Origin: Cellulophaga lytica DSM 7489
Lineage (GTDB): Bacteria; Bacteroidota; Bacteroidia; Flavobacteriales; Flavobacteriaceae
Length of the DNA: 64,000 nt
Assembly (NCBI RefSeq): GCF_000190595.1
Contig: NC_015167.1
Span: 384,501-448,500 of the forward strand
Reading direction: 5' to 3'
The notes below the pieces were generated by a model. It did not search any database. It had not been told where the DNA came from and saw nothing but the letters and a program-made list of their open reading frames with translations. The position numbers and the translations under genes were made by a program. Of the stretch, positions 24,729 to 32,689 are shown in pieces. Every line of letters begins with the position of its first letter. The first letter of the stretch is position 1.

Positions 24729-25794
24729 TTTTTAACAAGTATAAGCCAATGATTGCAAATATTGCGTTAGGAATAATAATTGCTATTAAGGGTGATAAAC
24801 CAGCCTTTTCTGCAAGAATAGCAAAAACTCTATCAAAAAATATGTACACAAAGGCAATTACAATTCCAAATGCTAAATTAAGCCCCATGCCTCCTCTACG
24901 TTTTATTGAAGAAACAGATACTGCAATTAGTGTTAATATAAAAGCACTAACTGGCAAAGCCCAACGCTTGTATTTAGCCATTACATACGTATTTATGTTA
25001 GATGCTCCTTTTTTACGCTGGTCTTCAATAAACTTATTTAGCTCAAAAATATTTTTAGTTTCTGCTACATAACTAACAGGAGTTAAATCATCTATTTTAA
25101 AATCAAAAATAGTGTCCAACCTACTCTTTTTTTCAATTACCTCTACATTCCCTTTAACGGTTCTAGAAGTAAAACCTGTTAACCTATATATGGTATCTTT
25201 AGGTATCCACCTTATACTAGATGCAGTAAGTTTGTATGCTAATTTATCATCATTATCAAAATGTTCTAAAACAAAATTACTACCCAGCTGCCTGTTAGGG
25301 TCAAAACTACTGATATATAAAAACTCGTTTTCGTTTAATTGATTATATATGTTAGTGGTCTCCTGAAACTTTTTACCTTTTTTAAGGTATTTAAATATAA
25401 ACTCATGATAGTCTAAACTGGCTTTGGGGACAATAAACATTGCCATTACAAACATTAGTATTGCAATAATGGTAGCACCCATAAAATAAGGTCTTAAAAA
25501 CCTACCAAAAGAAACACCAGAGCTTAATATTGCAACAATTTCTGTATTTGAGGCGAGTTTAGATGTAAAAAAGATGATAGATAAAAACAAAAATATAGGA
25601 AATAACAAACTACCTATATAGATAATAAAGTTCATATAATACTCTAAAATCTCTAAGGTTGGAGCCTCATTACGTACCATTTTAGCTATTTTTTCTGCCA
25701 AATCTAGCATTACACCAATTGGCACAAATAACAATAGCATTACCGCAAAGGTAAGCAGGTAGCGTTTTAATATGTATTTATCTAATATACTCAA
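24715..25794 (-). CDS. lptG: LptF/LptG-family permease
   Basis: The 359-residue inner-membrane protein belongs to the YjgP/YjgQ family, the transmembrane part of the LptB2FG ABC exporter that moves lipopolysaccharide from the inner to the outer membrane. It opens SILDKYILKRYLLTFAVMLL, and has three N-terminal helices, a periplasmic jellyroll domain (about 125-260) and three C-terminal helices (AFILTLIAVSVSSIKRRGGMGLNLAFGIV...). It starts three bases after the tgt stop and shares 14 bases with the EamA gene. The partner LptF and LptB are outside the window. Confidence 0.9.
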   Translation of the reverse strand: MSILDKYILKRYLLTFAVMLLLFVPIGVMLDLAEKIAKMVRNEAPTLEILEYYMNFIIYIGSLLFPIFLFLSIIFFTSKLASNTEIVAILSSGVSFGRFLRPYFMGATIIAILMFVMAMFIVPKASLDYHEFIFKYLKKGKKFQETTNIYNQLNENEFLYISSFDPNRQLGSNFVLEHFDNDDKLAYKLTASSIRWIPKDTIYRLTGFTSRTVKGNVEVIEKKSRLDTIFDFKIDDLTPVSYVAETKNIFELNKFIEDQRKKGASNINTYVMAKYKRWALPVSAFILTLIAVSVSSIKRRGGMGLNLAFGIVIAFVYIFFDRVFAILAEKAGLSPLIAIIIPNAIFAIIGLYLLKNAKR

Positions 25795-25797
25795 CTA

Positions 25798-26928
25798 TTA
25801 CAATCTTTTATCCATTTGTTTTACCATCATATTTTTCCATTCGGTAAAATCTCCGGCAATAATATGCTTTCTAGCTTCACGAGTCAACCATAAATAAAAA
25901 CCTAAGTTATGTATGGTAGCAATTTGTTTACCTAAATATTCATTAGCAGCAAACAAATGACGTAAGTATGCTTTAGAATATTCAGTATCTACAAATGTAA
26001 TTCCCATTTCATCAATAGGAGAAAAATCTGCTTCCCACTTCTTATTTTTAATATTAATAGTACCGTGTGCTGTAAATAACATACCATTACGTGCATTACG
26101 TGTTGGCATAACACAGTCAAACATATCTACACCTAAAGCAATATTTTCTAAAATATTAATTGGTGTACCAACACCCATTAAATATCTTGGCTTTTCTTCT
26201 GGTAAAATATCGCAAACAACCTCGGTCATTGCGTACATTTCTTCAGCCGGCTCACCTACAGACAAACCACCAATAGCATTTCCTTCTGCACCTGCGTTTG
26301 CAATATATTCAGCAGATTGTTTACGTAAATCTTTATATGTAGAACCTTGTACAATAGGAAAAAAAGTTTGTTCGTATCCGTATTTAAAAGGTAGTTTTTC
26401 TAAGTGGCTCATACAACGGTCTAACCAACGGTGCGTCATATGCATAGAGCGCTTTGCATAATTATAATCACAAGGGTAAGGTGTACACTCATCAAAAGCC
26501 ATAATAATATCTGCACCAATGGTACGCTGAATTTCCATTACGTTTTCTGGAGTAAAAAAGTGGTAAGATCCATCTATATGAGATTTAAACTTTACACCTT
26601 CTTCCTTTATTTTTCTATTAGCAGATAAAGAATATACTTGGTAACCACCACTATCTGTTAAAATATTACGATCCCAGCCCATAAACTTATGCAAACCACC
26701 AGCTGCTTCAAGTATATCTAATTTAGGACGTAAATACAAATGGTATGTATTTCCTAAAATAATATCTGGATTTATTTCTTCTTTTAATTCTCTCTGATGA
26801 ACCCCTTTTACAGACGCAACTGTACCTACAGGCATAAAAATAGGTGTTTCTATAACACCATGATCTGTTACCATTGTAGCAGCACGTGCCTTACTCTGTG
26901 GGTCTTTTTTTTCTAATGTAAATTTCAA
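25798..26928 (-). CDS. tgt: tRNA-guanine transglycosylase without the zinc cysteines
   Basis: The 376-residue enzyme exchanges guanine-34 of GUN anticodons for the queuosine precursor preQ1. Catalytic residues are present: Asp92 in TDSGGYQ (general acid-base) and Asp271 in FDCVMPTR (nucleophile), with GLSVGEP for base binding. The usual CxCxxC zinc ligands near residues 309-314 are replaced by Gly, Thr and Asp in IDEMGITFVDT, while His340 remains. Such loss is known to me only as a flavobacterial variation and is worth checking. First gene of tgt-lptG-eamA. Confidence 0.93.
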   Translation of the reverse strand: MKFTLEKKDPQSKARAATMVTDHGVIETPIFMPVGTVASVKGVHQRELKEEINPDIILGNTYHLYLRPKLDILEAAGGLHKFMGWDRNILTDSGGYQVYSLSANRKIKEEGVKFKSHIDGSYHFFTPENVMEIQRTIGADIIMAFDECTPYPCDYNYAKRSMHMTHRWLDRCMSHLEKLPFKYGYEQTFFPIVQGSTYKDLRKQSAEYIANAGAEGNAIGGLSVGEPAEEMYAMTEVVCDILPEEKPRYLMGVGTPINILENIALGVDMFDCVMPTRNARNGMLFTAHGTINIKNKKWEADFSPIDEMGITFVDTEYSKAYLRHLFAANEYLGKQIATIHNLGFYLWLTREARKHIIAGDFTEWKNMMVKQMDKRL

Positions 26929-26949
26929 AAACTATAGTATTTATGACCG

Positions 26950-26957
26950 CAAATATA
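26950..26957 (-). promoter_or_regulatory. -7 promoter element of the tgt-lptG-eamA operon
   Basis: On the minus strand TATATTTG matches TAnnTTTG, 21 bases before the tgt start at 26928. Confidence 0.5.
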
Positions 26958-27098
26958 ATCAACTCATCTACAAAAAATTGCTAACAAAAAAATAAAGTTA
27001 GGTATTAATTGTAAAGTAGTTAATAAATTATAACAACTAGCCTTGTACACGCAAAAGATAGGACTTATTTTTACACGCGAATTAACACAACATATAAA

Positions 27099-27944
27099 AT
27101 GCCAAGACTGGAAGAATTACAAGATTTGACCACGCAAGTGAGAAGGGATATTTTAAGAATGGTGCACAAAGTAAACTCTGGCCACCCAGGTGGTTCTTTG
27201 GGTTGTGCAGAATTTTTTGTTGCCCTGTACAATGAATTAATGGAACTAAACGAAGGATTTGACATGGATGGTAAGGGTGAAGACCTTTTCTTTTTATCTA
27301 ACGGTCATATTTCTCCTGTTTATTATAGTGTATTAGCACGTAGCGGATACTTTCCAGTAGACGAGCTTAATACTTTTAGACTAATTAATTCTAGACTACA
27401 AGGACACCCAACTACACATGAAGGTTTACCTGGTGTGCGTATTGCATCTGGGTCATTAGGACAAGGAATGTCTGTAGCTATTGGTGCAGCACTTGCAAAA
27501 AAGCTAAACAAAGACAGCAACATTGTGTATAGTTTACACGGTGATGGTGAGTTACAAGAAGGTCAAAATTGGGAAGCTATGATGTATGCTTCTGCCAATA
27601 AGGTTGATAATTTAATTTCTACTATAGATTTAAATGGTCAGCAAATTGACGGTTCTACTGACACTGTATTAAATATGGGTAGTGTAAGAGCTAAATTTGA
27701 AGCTTTTGGATGGGATGTTTTAGATGTTAAAGAAGGAAACAACCTTGAAGCAGTAATAGCTGGTCTTAAAAAAGCTAAATCTATGACAGGTAACGGAAAA
27801 CCAATTTGTGTTTTATTACATACAGTTATGGGTAATGGTGTAGATTTTATGATGCACACACACGCATGGCATGGTAAAGCTCCTAGTGATGAACAACTAG
27901 AGACAGCACTAGCACAAAACCCTGAAACTTTAGGAGACTACTAA
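27099..27944 (+). CDS. Transketolase, N-terminal subunit
   Basis: The 281-residue subunit holds the thiamine diphosphate-binding half of transketolase. The segment GDGELQEGQNWEAMMYASANKVDNLISTIDLN contains the GDG...N motif, and HKVNSGHPGGSLGCAEF is the family N-terminus. Transketolase transfers two-carbon ketol units in the pentose phosphate pathway and Calvin-type cycles. The C-terminal subunit is the next gene, 51 bases away, so the heterodimer is encoded as a split enzyme common in Bacteroidota. Start: the ATG at 27099; an upstream A/T-rich stretch resembles a weak -7 element. Confidence 0.93.
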   Translation: MPRLEELQDLTTQVRRDILRMVHKVNSGHPGGSLGCAEFFVALYNELMELNEGFDMDGKGEDLFFLSNGHISPVYYSVLARSGYFPVDELNTFRLINSRLQGHPTTHEGLPGVRIASGSLGQGMSVAIGAALAKKLNKDSNIVYSLHGDGELQEGQNWEAMMYASANKVDNLISTIDLNGQQIDGSTDTVLNMGSVRAKFEAFGWDVLDVKEGNNLEAVIAGLKKAKSMTGNGKPICVLLHTVMGNGVDFMMHTHAWHGKAPSDEQLETALAQNPETLGDY

Positions 27945-27995
27945 TAAAAATTAAATCTACCTTCTCTTATACAAAAGAGAAAAATCATAAAGGAT

Positions 27996-28949
27996 ATGAA
28001 AAAATACACAGATCAAGGAAAAAACGATACTAGAAGTGGTTTTGGTGCAGGTTTAGCAGAATTAGGAAGATTAAATCCTAACGTTGTTGCATTATGTGCA
28101 GATTTAATTGGTTCTCTTAAAATGGATAAATTCATTGAAGAAAATCCAGAGAGATTCTTTCAAATAGGTATTGCAGAAGCTAACATGATGGGGATTGCCG
28201 CAGGTTTAACCATTGGAGGAAAAATACCTTTCACAGGTACTTTTGCTAACTTTTCTACAGGAAGAGTTTATGATCAAATACGCCAGTCTATTGCTTATTC
28301 TGGTAAAAATGTAAAAATTTGTGCTTCGCATGCTGGGGTAACTTTAGGTGAAGATGGTGCAACACACCAAATTTTAGAAGATATAGGTTTAATGAAAATG
28401 TTACCAGGAATGGTAGTTATTAACCCTTGTGATTACAACCAAACAAAAGCAGCTACTATTGCTATTGCTGATTATGAAGGCCCTGTTTACCTACGTTTTG
28501 GAAGACCAAAAGTAGCTAACTTTACTCCAGTAGATCAAAAATTTGAAATAGGCAAAGCACTACATTTAACAGAAGGTACAGACGTTACTATTGTTGCTAC
28601 TGGCCACTTGGTATGGGAAGCTTTAATTGCTGCCGAAAACTTAGAGAGTCAAGGGATTTCTGCAGAAGTAATTAATATACACACTATTAAACCATTAGAT
28701 GCTAATGCTATAATTAATTCTGTTAAAAAAACAGGCTGTATTGTAACTGCAGAAGAACATAATGTTTTAGGCGGTTTAGGAGAAAGTGTTGCTCGTGTTT
28801 TAGCTACTAGCCAACCAACTCCGCAAGAGTTTATTGGTACTAACGATACTTTTGGTGAAAGTGGTACTCCTGCACAATTAATGGAAAAATACGGTTTAGA
28901 CAATAAAGCTATAGAAAAAGCCGTTTTAAAAGTTATAGAACGCAAGTAA
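27996..28949 (+). CDS. Transketolase, C-terminal subunit
   Basis: The 317-residue partner carries the pyrimidine-binding and C-terminal domains. The conserved glutamate is in QIGIAEANMMGIAAGL, and the substrate-binding phosphate region is in CASHAGVTLGEDGATHQ. The C-terminal domain has TIVATGHLVWEALIAAENL. It works with the subunit encoded immediately upstream. A hairpin at 29002-29031 (GAGAGTGATT with AGTCGCTCTC, wobble pairs included) probably ends the transcript. Confidence 0.93.
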   Translation: MKKYTDQGKNDTRSGFGAGLAELGRLNPNVVALCADLIGSLKMDKFIEENPERFFQIGIAEANMMGIAAGLTIGGKIPFTGTFANFSTGRVYDQIRQSIAYSGKNVKICASHAGVTLGEDGATHQILEDIGLMKMLPGMVVINPCDYNQTKAATIAIADYEGPVYLRFGRPKVANFTPVDQKFEIGKALHLTEGTDVTIVATGHLVWEALIAAENLESQGISAEVINIHTIKPLDANAIINSVKKTGCIVTAEEHNVLGGLGESVARVLATSQPTPQEFIGTNDTFGESGTPAQLMEKYGLDNKAIEKAVLKVIERK

Positions 28950-29001
28950 GAAAATGGTATCGTTTTTGATACTTAACTTACATATTAATTAATAACATAT
29001 T

Positions 29002-29031
29002 GAGAGTGATTGTTTTTTTACAGTCGCTCTC
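29002..29031 (+). terminator. Terminator of the transketolase operon
   Basis: GAGAGTGATT and AGTCGCTCTC can pair (with two G-U pairs) around a T-rich loop, followed by TTATTGTTT. Confidence 0.5.
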
Positions 29032-29054
29032 TTATTGTTTAAAACACTTTTAAA

Positions 29055-29639
29055 ATGAAAAAAACACTTTTAGTAATTACAATGGCTTTGGCAAGTTTAA
29101 CAACTTTTGCCCAAACTGATGCTGGTTTTGGTATTAAAGGAGGTTTAAACTATGGTGGTAATGGAGATTATTATGACTCTGCAAAAGATGCTTATAATGA
29201 CCCTGATAAAAATGTAGGTTACCACATTGGACTTTATGCAAAAACTGGCGGCAATTTATATCTTAGACCAGAATTAGTGTATACATCTCTAAAATCTGGT
29301 TATGCAGAAGATTTTAAAATGCAAAAGTTAGACTTACCTGTTTTAGTTGGCGCAAAGGTAATTGGTCCGTTAAACGTATTTGCAGGTCCTGCTTTTCAGT
29401 ACATTTTAGATACAGATTATGATGGTATAACTATTGGTGATGTAGAGAACGACTTTACCGTAGGCCTTAACGTAGGTATAGGTGTTAACTTAGGCAAATT
29501 AGGAGTTGACATTAGGTATGAAAGAGGATTTAGCGATAATGAAGTTGATATTATAAATGCTGATATTACATCTGTACAAAAAGACAGAATAGATACTAGG
29601 CCAGATCAACTTATTTTAAGTTTATCTCTAAAACTATAA
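29055..29639 (+). CDS. Outer-membrane beta-barrel protein (PorT-like)
   Basis: A signal peptide (residues 1-19, ending in FAQ) precedes an eight-strand-like barrel of 175 residues. Phrases such as GFGIKGGLNYGGNGD, LYLRPELVYTSLKSGY, LNVFAGPAFQYILD and LGVDIRYERGFSD match the small outer-membrane beta-barrel (PorT/opacity-like) family common in Bacteroidota. The final residue of the last strand is LKL with a terminal hydrophobic, as needed for BAM insertion. The function is unknown. It is transcribed alone and converges with the FKBP gene. Confidence 0.85.
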   Translation: MKKTLLVITMALASLTTFAQTDAGFGIKGGLNYGGNGDYYDSAKDAYNDPDKNVGYHIGLYAKTGGNLYLRPELVYTSLKSGYAEDFKMQKLDLPVLVGAKVIGPLNVFAGPAFQYILDTDYDGITIGDVENDFTVGLNVGIGVNLGKLGVDIRYERGFSDNEVDIINADITSVQKDRIDTRPDQLILSLSLKL

Positions 29640-29658
29640 GTTTTAACACACAACAAAC

Positions 29659-29692
29659 AAAAAGCCCTAGAAATTAATTTCTAGGGCTTTTT
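29659..29692. terminator. Bidirectional terminator
   Basis: AAAAAGCCCTAGAAAT and its exact reverse complement ATTTCTAGGGCTTTTT form a long stem around TA. It lies between convergent genes and serves both strands. Confidence 0.9.
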
Positions 29693-29719
29693 GTATTTTT
29701 AACTATAATGGTAAAACTA

Positions 29720-30694
29720 TTAGTTATTTGGGTCTAAATAGTTTGGAATACCATCACCGTCTGTATCTGGGTAAGGCAAAATTATATTACCATCCTCATC
29801 ACTAATTTCATCTCTAGTTAATATCCCGTCGTTATCATCATCATCATCTAAATAGTTTGGAGTTGTAGCTATAGAACTAGAACCATCTTCAGATACTTCA
29901 TCTGTATTATCATCAAACAAATAACCATTTCCATTTAAATCTTCTATGTAAGAAGGAATACCATCATTATCATGGTCTGCATTATTTACTGCTATTAAAT
30001 CAATTTTAAAAATTAAAGGACTGTAGGCAGATATAGAACCAGTAGCATTATTGTAATAACCCAAAGCAGAAGGAAAAATTATCATACCTACTCCATAATC
30101 ACTAACTTCAAATGTCCCATCATCGTTTATATCATCATCTGTTATAGCCCTACCTGCTTTTAAAAATTGTGTTCCCAAAGAAAACCCGCGCGCTCCTTGA
30201 AGAGGAGCTTGTAGTGTAGCTAGGTCAAACCATCTAGGAGTAGCAGTTGACGCATCAAAAACAGTATTATCTAACAACAAACCTTCATAACGGACATAAG
30301 TAGAGTCTGCTGTATTAGCCTGTGCTCCTACCCCTTGTCTTGCTACAAGGTAATAATAAGTATGTTCTACTTCTTTATTATCAGTTAATCCTATTTCTTC
30401 AGAGCGTACAGTTGTTTTAACTGCCGTCATCATATCAATTAACGGTGTTTTATCTGCATTTTCCCCCTCAATTTCTCCTAAAACAATTTTATAGTCAAAA
30501 TCTGCTGGTGGATCTTGAAAATCTTCATAGTTGTAAAAGTGTGTCTCTAAGTATTTAACTATAGAGTCTTTATCTTGGTCTACTATTTCACTTAATGCCT
30601 TTGGTGGCTCTATAGAAAAGCCATTATCATCACTATTACAAGCCCATACTATTATGGCCAGTATAGCAACTAAAAAAACGTTCTTAAATTTCAT
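29720..30694 (-). CDS. FKBP-type peptidyl-prolyl isomerase lipoprotein with calcium-binding repeats
   Basis: A lipoprotein signal (ending VWAC, Cys19) anchors this 324-residue protein. Residues about 60-230 resemble an FKBP-like domain (VRYEGLLLDNTVFDAS, then FSLGTQFLKAGR and YGVGMIIFPSALGYYNN). The C-terminal third, from about residue 237, contains repeated DxDxDGIPxYxD motifs (NADHDNDGIPSYIEDLNGNGY, NYLDDDDDNDGILTRDEIS, PDTDGDGIPNYLD), which are thrombospondin type 3-like calcium-binding repeats. It probably folds or stabilises surface proteins. Flavobacterial gliding-related FKBP lipoproteins look similar. Confidence 0.85.
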   Translation of the reverse strand: MKFKNVFLVAILAIIVWACNSDDNGFSIEPPKALSEIVDQDKDSIVKYLETHFYNYEDFQDPPADFDYKIVLGEIEGENADKTPLIDMMTAVKTTVRSEEIGLTDNKEVEHTYYYLVARQGVGAQANTADSTYVRYEGLLLDNTVFDASTATPRWFDLATLQAPLQGARGFSLGTQFLKAGRAITDDDINDDGTFEVSDYGVGMIIFPSALGYYNNATGSISAYSPLIFKIDLIAVNNADHDNDGIPSYIEDLNGNGYLFDDNTDEVSEDGSSSIATTPNYLDDDDDNDGILTRDEISDEDGNIILPYPDTDGDGIPNYLDPNN

Positions 30695-30732
30695 CTATTC
30701 TAATTTATGAGCCGCAAGATACAATTTTCCAC

Positions 30733-30740
30733 TATTTTTG
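30733..30740 (+). promoter_or_regulatory. -7 promoter element of the S4-domain gene
   Basis: TATTTTTG fits TAnnTTTG and lies 32 bases before ATG 30773, which also has a GGAG 8 bases upstream. Confidence 0.5.
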
Positions 30741-30772
30741 CAGAAGTAGTTAACAAAGAATTTGGAGTTAAT

Positions 30773-31156
30773 ATGAGGATAGACAAATATTTATGGTGTA
30801 CACGTTATTTTAAAACAAGAAATATTGCTACTGAAGCCTGTAAAAAAGGACACATTAAAGTTAATGATAAAGTGGTAAAACCGTCTAGAGATGTTTTTCC
30901 AATGGACAAAATAACGGTACGTAAAAACCAAATAAATTACCAGTTTACTATTTTAGATGTGCCACCTAACAGAGTTGGCGCTAAATTAGTAGATATGTAC
31001 CGTAAAGATACTACACCTAAAGAAGCTTTTGAGCACTCTGAACTACTTAAATACTCTAAGGACTATTATAGAAAAAAAGGCACAGGAAGACCTACAAAAA
31101 AAGACCGTAGAGAAATTGATGATTACACAACTACAAATTCTACCGAAGAGGAATAA
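30773..31156 (+). CDS. S4-domain RNA-binding protein (HSP15-like)
   Basis: From ATG 30773 the protein begins MRIDKYLWCTRYFKTRN, the canonical start of HSP15-type S4 proteins. The upstream in-frame ATG at 30707 would read through the promoter and is rejected. The S4 fold continues ATEACKKGHIKVNDKVVKPSRDV. HSP15 recycles 50S subunits that carry stalled nascent chains by binding RNA. The C-terminus is Lys/Arg-rich and acidic at the end. It stands between a divergent FKBP gene and the phosphoribosyltransferase gene. Confidence 0.9.
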   Translation: MRIDKYLWCTRYFKTRNIATEACKKGHIKVNDKVVKPSRDVFPMDKITVRKNQINYQFTILDVPPNRVGAKLVDMYRKDTTPKEAFEHSELLKYSKDYYRKKGTGRPTKKDRREIDDYTTTNSTEEE

Positions 31157-31174
31157 CACTTAAAAAGTGTTTAG

Positions 31175-31182
31175 TATCTTTG
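31175..31182 (+). promoter_or_regulatory. -7 promoter element of the phosphoribosyltransferase gene
   Basis: TATCTTTG matches TAnnTTTG, 23 bases before ATG 31206. An in-frame upstream codon at 31167 lies outside the expected RNA. Confidence 0.5.
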
Positions 31183-31205
31183 ACTATATAAAATTACAAT
31201 ACACA

Positions 31206-31703
31206 ATGCAGAACAAAATATTATCTCACAACCAAATTCAGCATAAAGTTAAGCGTATTGCTTACCAAATTTACGAGGCTAATGTAGAAGAAACAGAGAT
31301 TGTAATTGCTGGTATAGATGGGGGCGGATTAAAATTTGCAAAAAAACTAAGTACTGTTTTACAAGACATTACCACTGCTAAAATTACATTGTGTACAGTA
31401 AAAATGGATAAAAAAAACCCGTTAAACAGCGGAGTTACAACTTCTATTTCTAAAGAAGAATACACCAATAAATCTGTTGTTTTAATAGATGATGTTTTAA
31501 ACTCCGGAACAACCTTAATATACGGTGTTTTTCATTTTTTAAAAGTACCCTTACGCCAATTAAAAACGGCTGTTTTGGTAAACAGAAACCATAAAAAATA
31601 TCCAGTAAAAGCAGATTATAAAGGATTGTCTTTATCTACATCTTTACAAGAACATATAGAGGTAGAATTTAAAGATAATGATGATGCTGTGTACTTAAAC
31701 TAA
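31206..31703 (+). CDS. PyrR-like phosphoribosyltransferase
   Basis: The protein has the phosphoribosyltransferase signature VVLIDDVLNSGTTL (PRPP-binding loop) and IAGIDGGGLKFAKKL upstream. I place the start at ATG 31206 behind the -7 box, leaving 165 residues. It resembles PyrR/uracil phosphoribosyltransferases of the type I fold. In Bacteroidota it may be a base salvage enzyme, with a regulatory role possible. Its last codons overlap the 3' end of aroK, encoded on the other strand. Cytoplasmic. Confidence 0.8.
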   Translation: MQNKILSHNQIQHKVKRIAYQIYEANVEETEIVIAGIDGGGLKFAKKLSTVLQDITTAKITLCTVKMDKKNPLNSGVTTSISKEEYTNKSVVLIDDVLNSGTTLIYGVFHFLKVPLRQLKTAVLVNRNHKKYPVKADYKGLSLSTSLQEHIEVEFKDNDDAVYLN

Positions 31704-32210
31704 CTTTTCTACAATATCATTTACCACTTCAGCGGCTTTCTTTTGCTGTACTAATATAGTATGGTGAGCTTTTGTGTAAAAGTAACTACGCTCAAACAAA
31801 TGTGCTCCTATAAACTCTGGCAGTTCGTTTTCTGGTATGTTTGCTATTAAAGGTCTGTTTGCTTTTTCTTTTACTAACCTCTTTATAAGTTCTGGTATTG
31901 GCACGCTTAAATAAAAAACATTACTAGTATTATTAGTCATAACATTAATATTGTCTCCGTAGCAAGGTGTTCCGCCCCCTGTAGAGAGCACAAAATCATC
32001 ATTTGTTGCAAAAATTTCGTTTAAACATAAAATTTCCGCTTTTCTAAAAAATATTTCTCCTTTTATAGAAAAAAGATCTGAAATAGACATCTCATACTTT
32101 TTTTCTATGTAAGAGTCCAAATCCAAAAAATTGATTTTCAAACGCTTGGCAAGCTCTCTTCCTACTGTAGATTTTCCGCTCCCCATATAACCAACAAGTA
32201 CTATTTGCAT
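31695..32210 (-). CDS. aroK: Shikimate kinase
   Basis: The 171-residue P-loop enzyme phosphorylates shikimate in aromatic amino acid synthesis. The Walker A motif is GYMGSGKS at residues 7-14; shikimate-binding residues lie in LDSYIEKK, FFRKAE and STGGGTPC, and RPLI lies in the lid region. Length and motif order are normal. It is divergently separated from the tRNA genes and converges with the phosphoribosyltransferase gene with a nine-base overlap. Confidence 0.94.
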   Translation of the reverse strand: MQIVLVGYMGSGKSTVGRELAKRLKINFLDLDSYIEKKYEMSISDLFSIKGEIFFRKAEILCLNEIFATNDDFVLSTGGGTPCYGDNINVMTNNTSNVFYLSVPIPELIKRLVKEKANRPLIANIPENELPEFIGAHLFERSYFYTKAHHTILVQQKKAAEVVNDIVEKLV

Positions 32211-32281
32211 CTATTTTTTTATACAAAGATGGTCTATTTTACATCGAAATAAAAAAAATAAAATAAATTTTACAAAAGTAC

Positions 32282-32311
32282 TTGTGAATTTAAATAAAGG
32301 TCATATATTTG
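32282..32311 (+). promoter_or_regulatory. Promoter of the first tRNA-Lys
   Basis: TTG at 32282-32284 and TATATTTG at 32304-32311 are separated by 19 bases, a full Bacteroidota -33/-7 promoter 38 bases before the tRNA. Confidence 0.65.
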
Positions 32312-32349
32312 CACCCGCAAACAACAATACGCTGTTTTGCTGGAATAAT

Positions 32350-32422
32350 GACCTGGTAGCTCAGTTGGTAGAGCATCTCCCTTTTAAGGAGAGGGTCCTG
32401 GGTTCGAGCCCCAGCCCGGTCA
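32350..32422 (+). tRNA. tRNA-Lys (anticodon TTT)
   Basis: A full cloverleaf is visible: acceptor GACCTGG with CCCGGTC (one G-U), D arm GCTC-GAGC, anticodon stem TCTCC-GGAGA with loop CTTTTAA, and T arm CTGGG-CCCAG with TTCGAGC. The anticodon TTT gives lysine. The CCA end is not encoded. The gene is identical to the copy at 32616 and has its own promoter and terminator. Confidence 0.97.
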
Positions 32423-32430
32423 CAAAAATA

Positions 32431-32463
32431 AAAAACCGAAAGTTTATACTTTCGGTTTTTTTT
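32431..32463 (+). terminator. Terminator of the first tRNA-Lys
   Basis: AAAAACCGAAAGT pairs with ACTTTCGGTTTTT around a four-base loop and is followed by T residues, nine bases after the tRNA. Confidence 0.85.
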
Positions 32464-32548
32464 ATGCCTTATTTTAAATATAAATTATTCTTTTTTAAGG
32501 TGTTACATATTAAGTTCTATTTTATGTGTTTTTCTCTAAAAAAAACCA

Positions 32549-32578
32549 TTGTAGAATAAAATAAAGGTCATATATTTG
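32549..32578 (+). promoter_or_regulatory. Promoter of the second tRNA-Lys
   Basis: TTG at 32549-32551 and TATATTTG at 32571-32578 are spaced by 19 bases. The -7 region and the next 25 bases duplicate the promoter of the first tRNA. Confidence 0.65.
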
Positions 32579-32615
32579 CACCCGCAAACAGCAATGCGCT
32601 GCTTGTTGGAATAAT

Positions 32616-32688
32616 GACCTGGTAGCTCAGTTGGTAGAGCATCTCCCTTTTAAGGAGAGGGTCCTGGGTTCGAGCCCCAGCCCGGTCA
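32616..32688 (+). tRNA. tRNA-Lys (anticodon TTT), second copy
   Basis: Identical over all 73 bases to the gene at 32350-32422, with the same anticodon and arms. The upstream 50-60 bases are also largely the same, so promoter and gene were duplicated in tandem. The flanking downstream sequence, with a different terminator, is not part of the duplication. Confidence 0.97.
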
Positions 32689-32689
32689 C

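Noticed and set aside
32284-32559. Protein-coding frames over the tRNA-Lys genes
   Set aside because: The frames arise from the repeated tRNA sequence and have no protein features.
32350-32688. tRNA pair as the attachment site of a mobile element
   Set aside because: No integrase, direct repeat of a tRNA 3' end at a distance, or transfer genes are present in the window.
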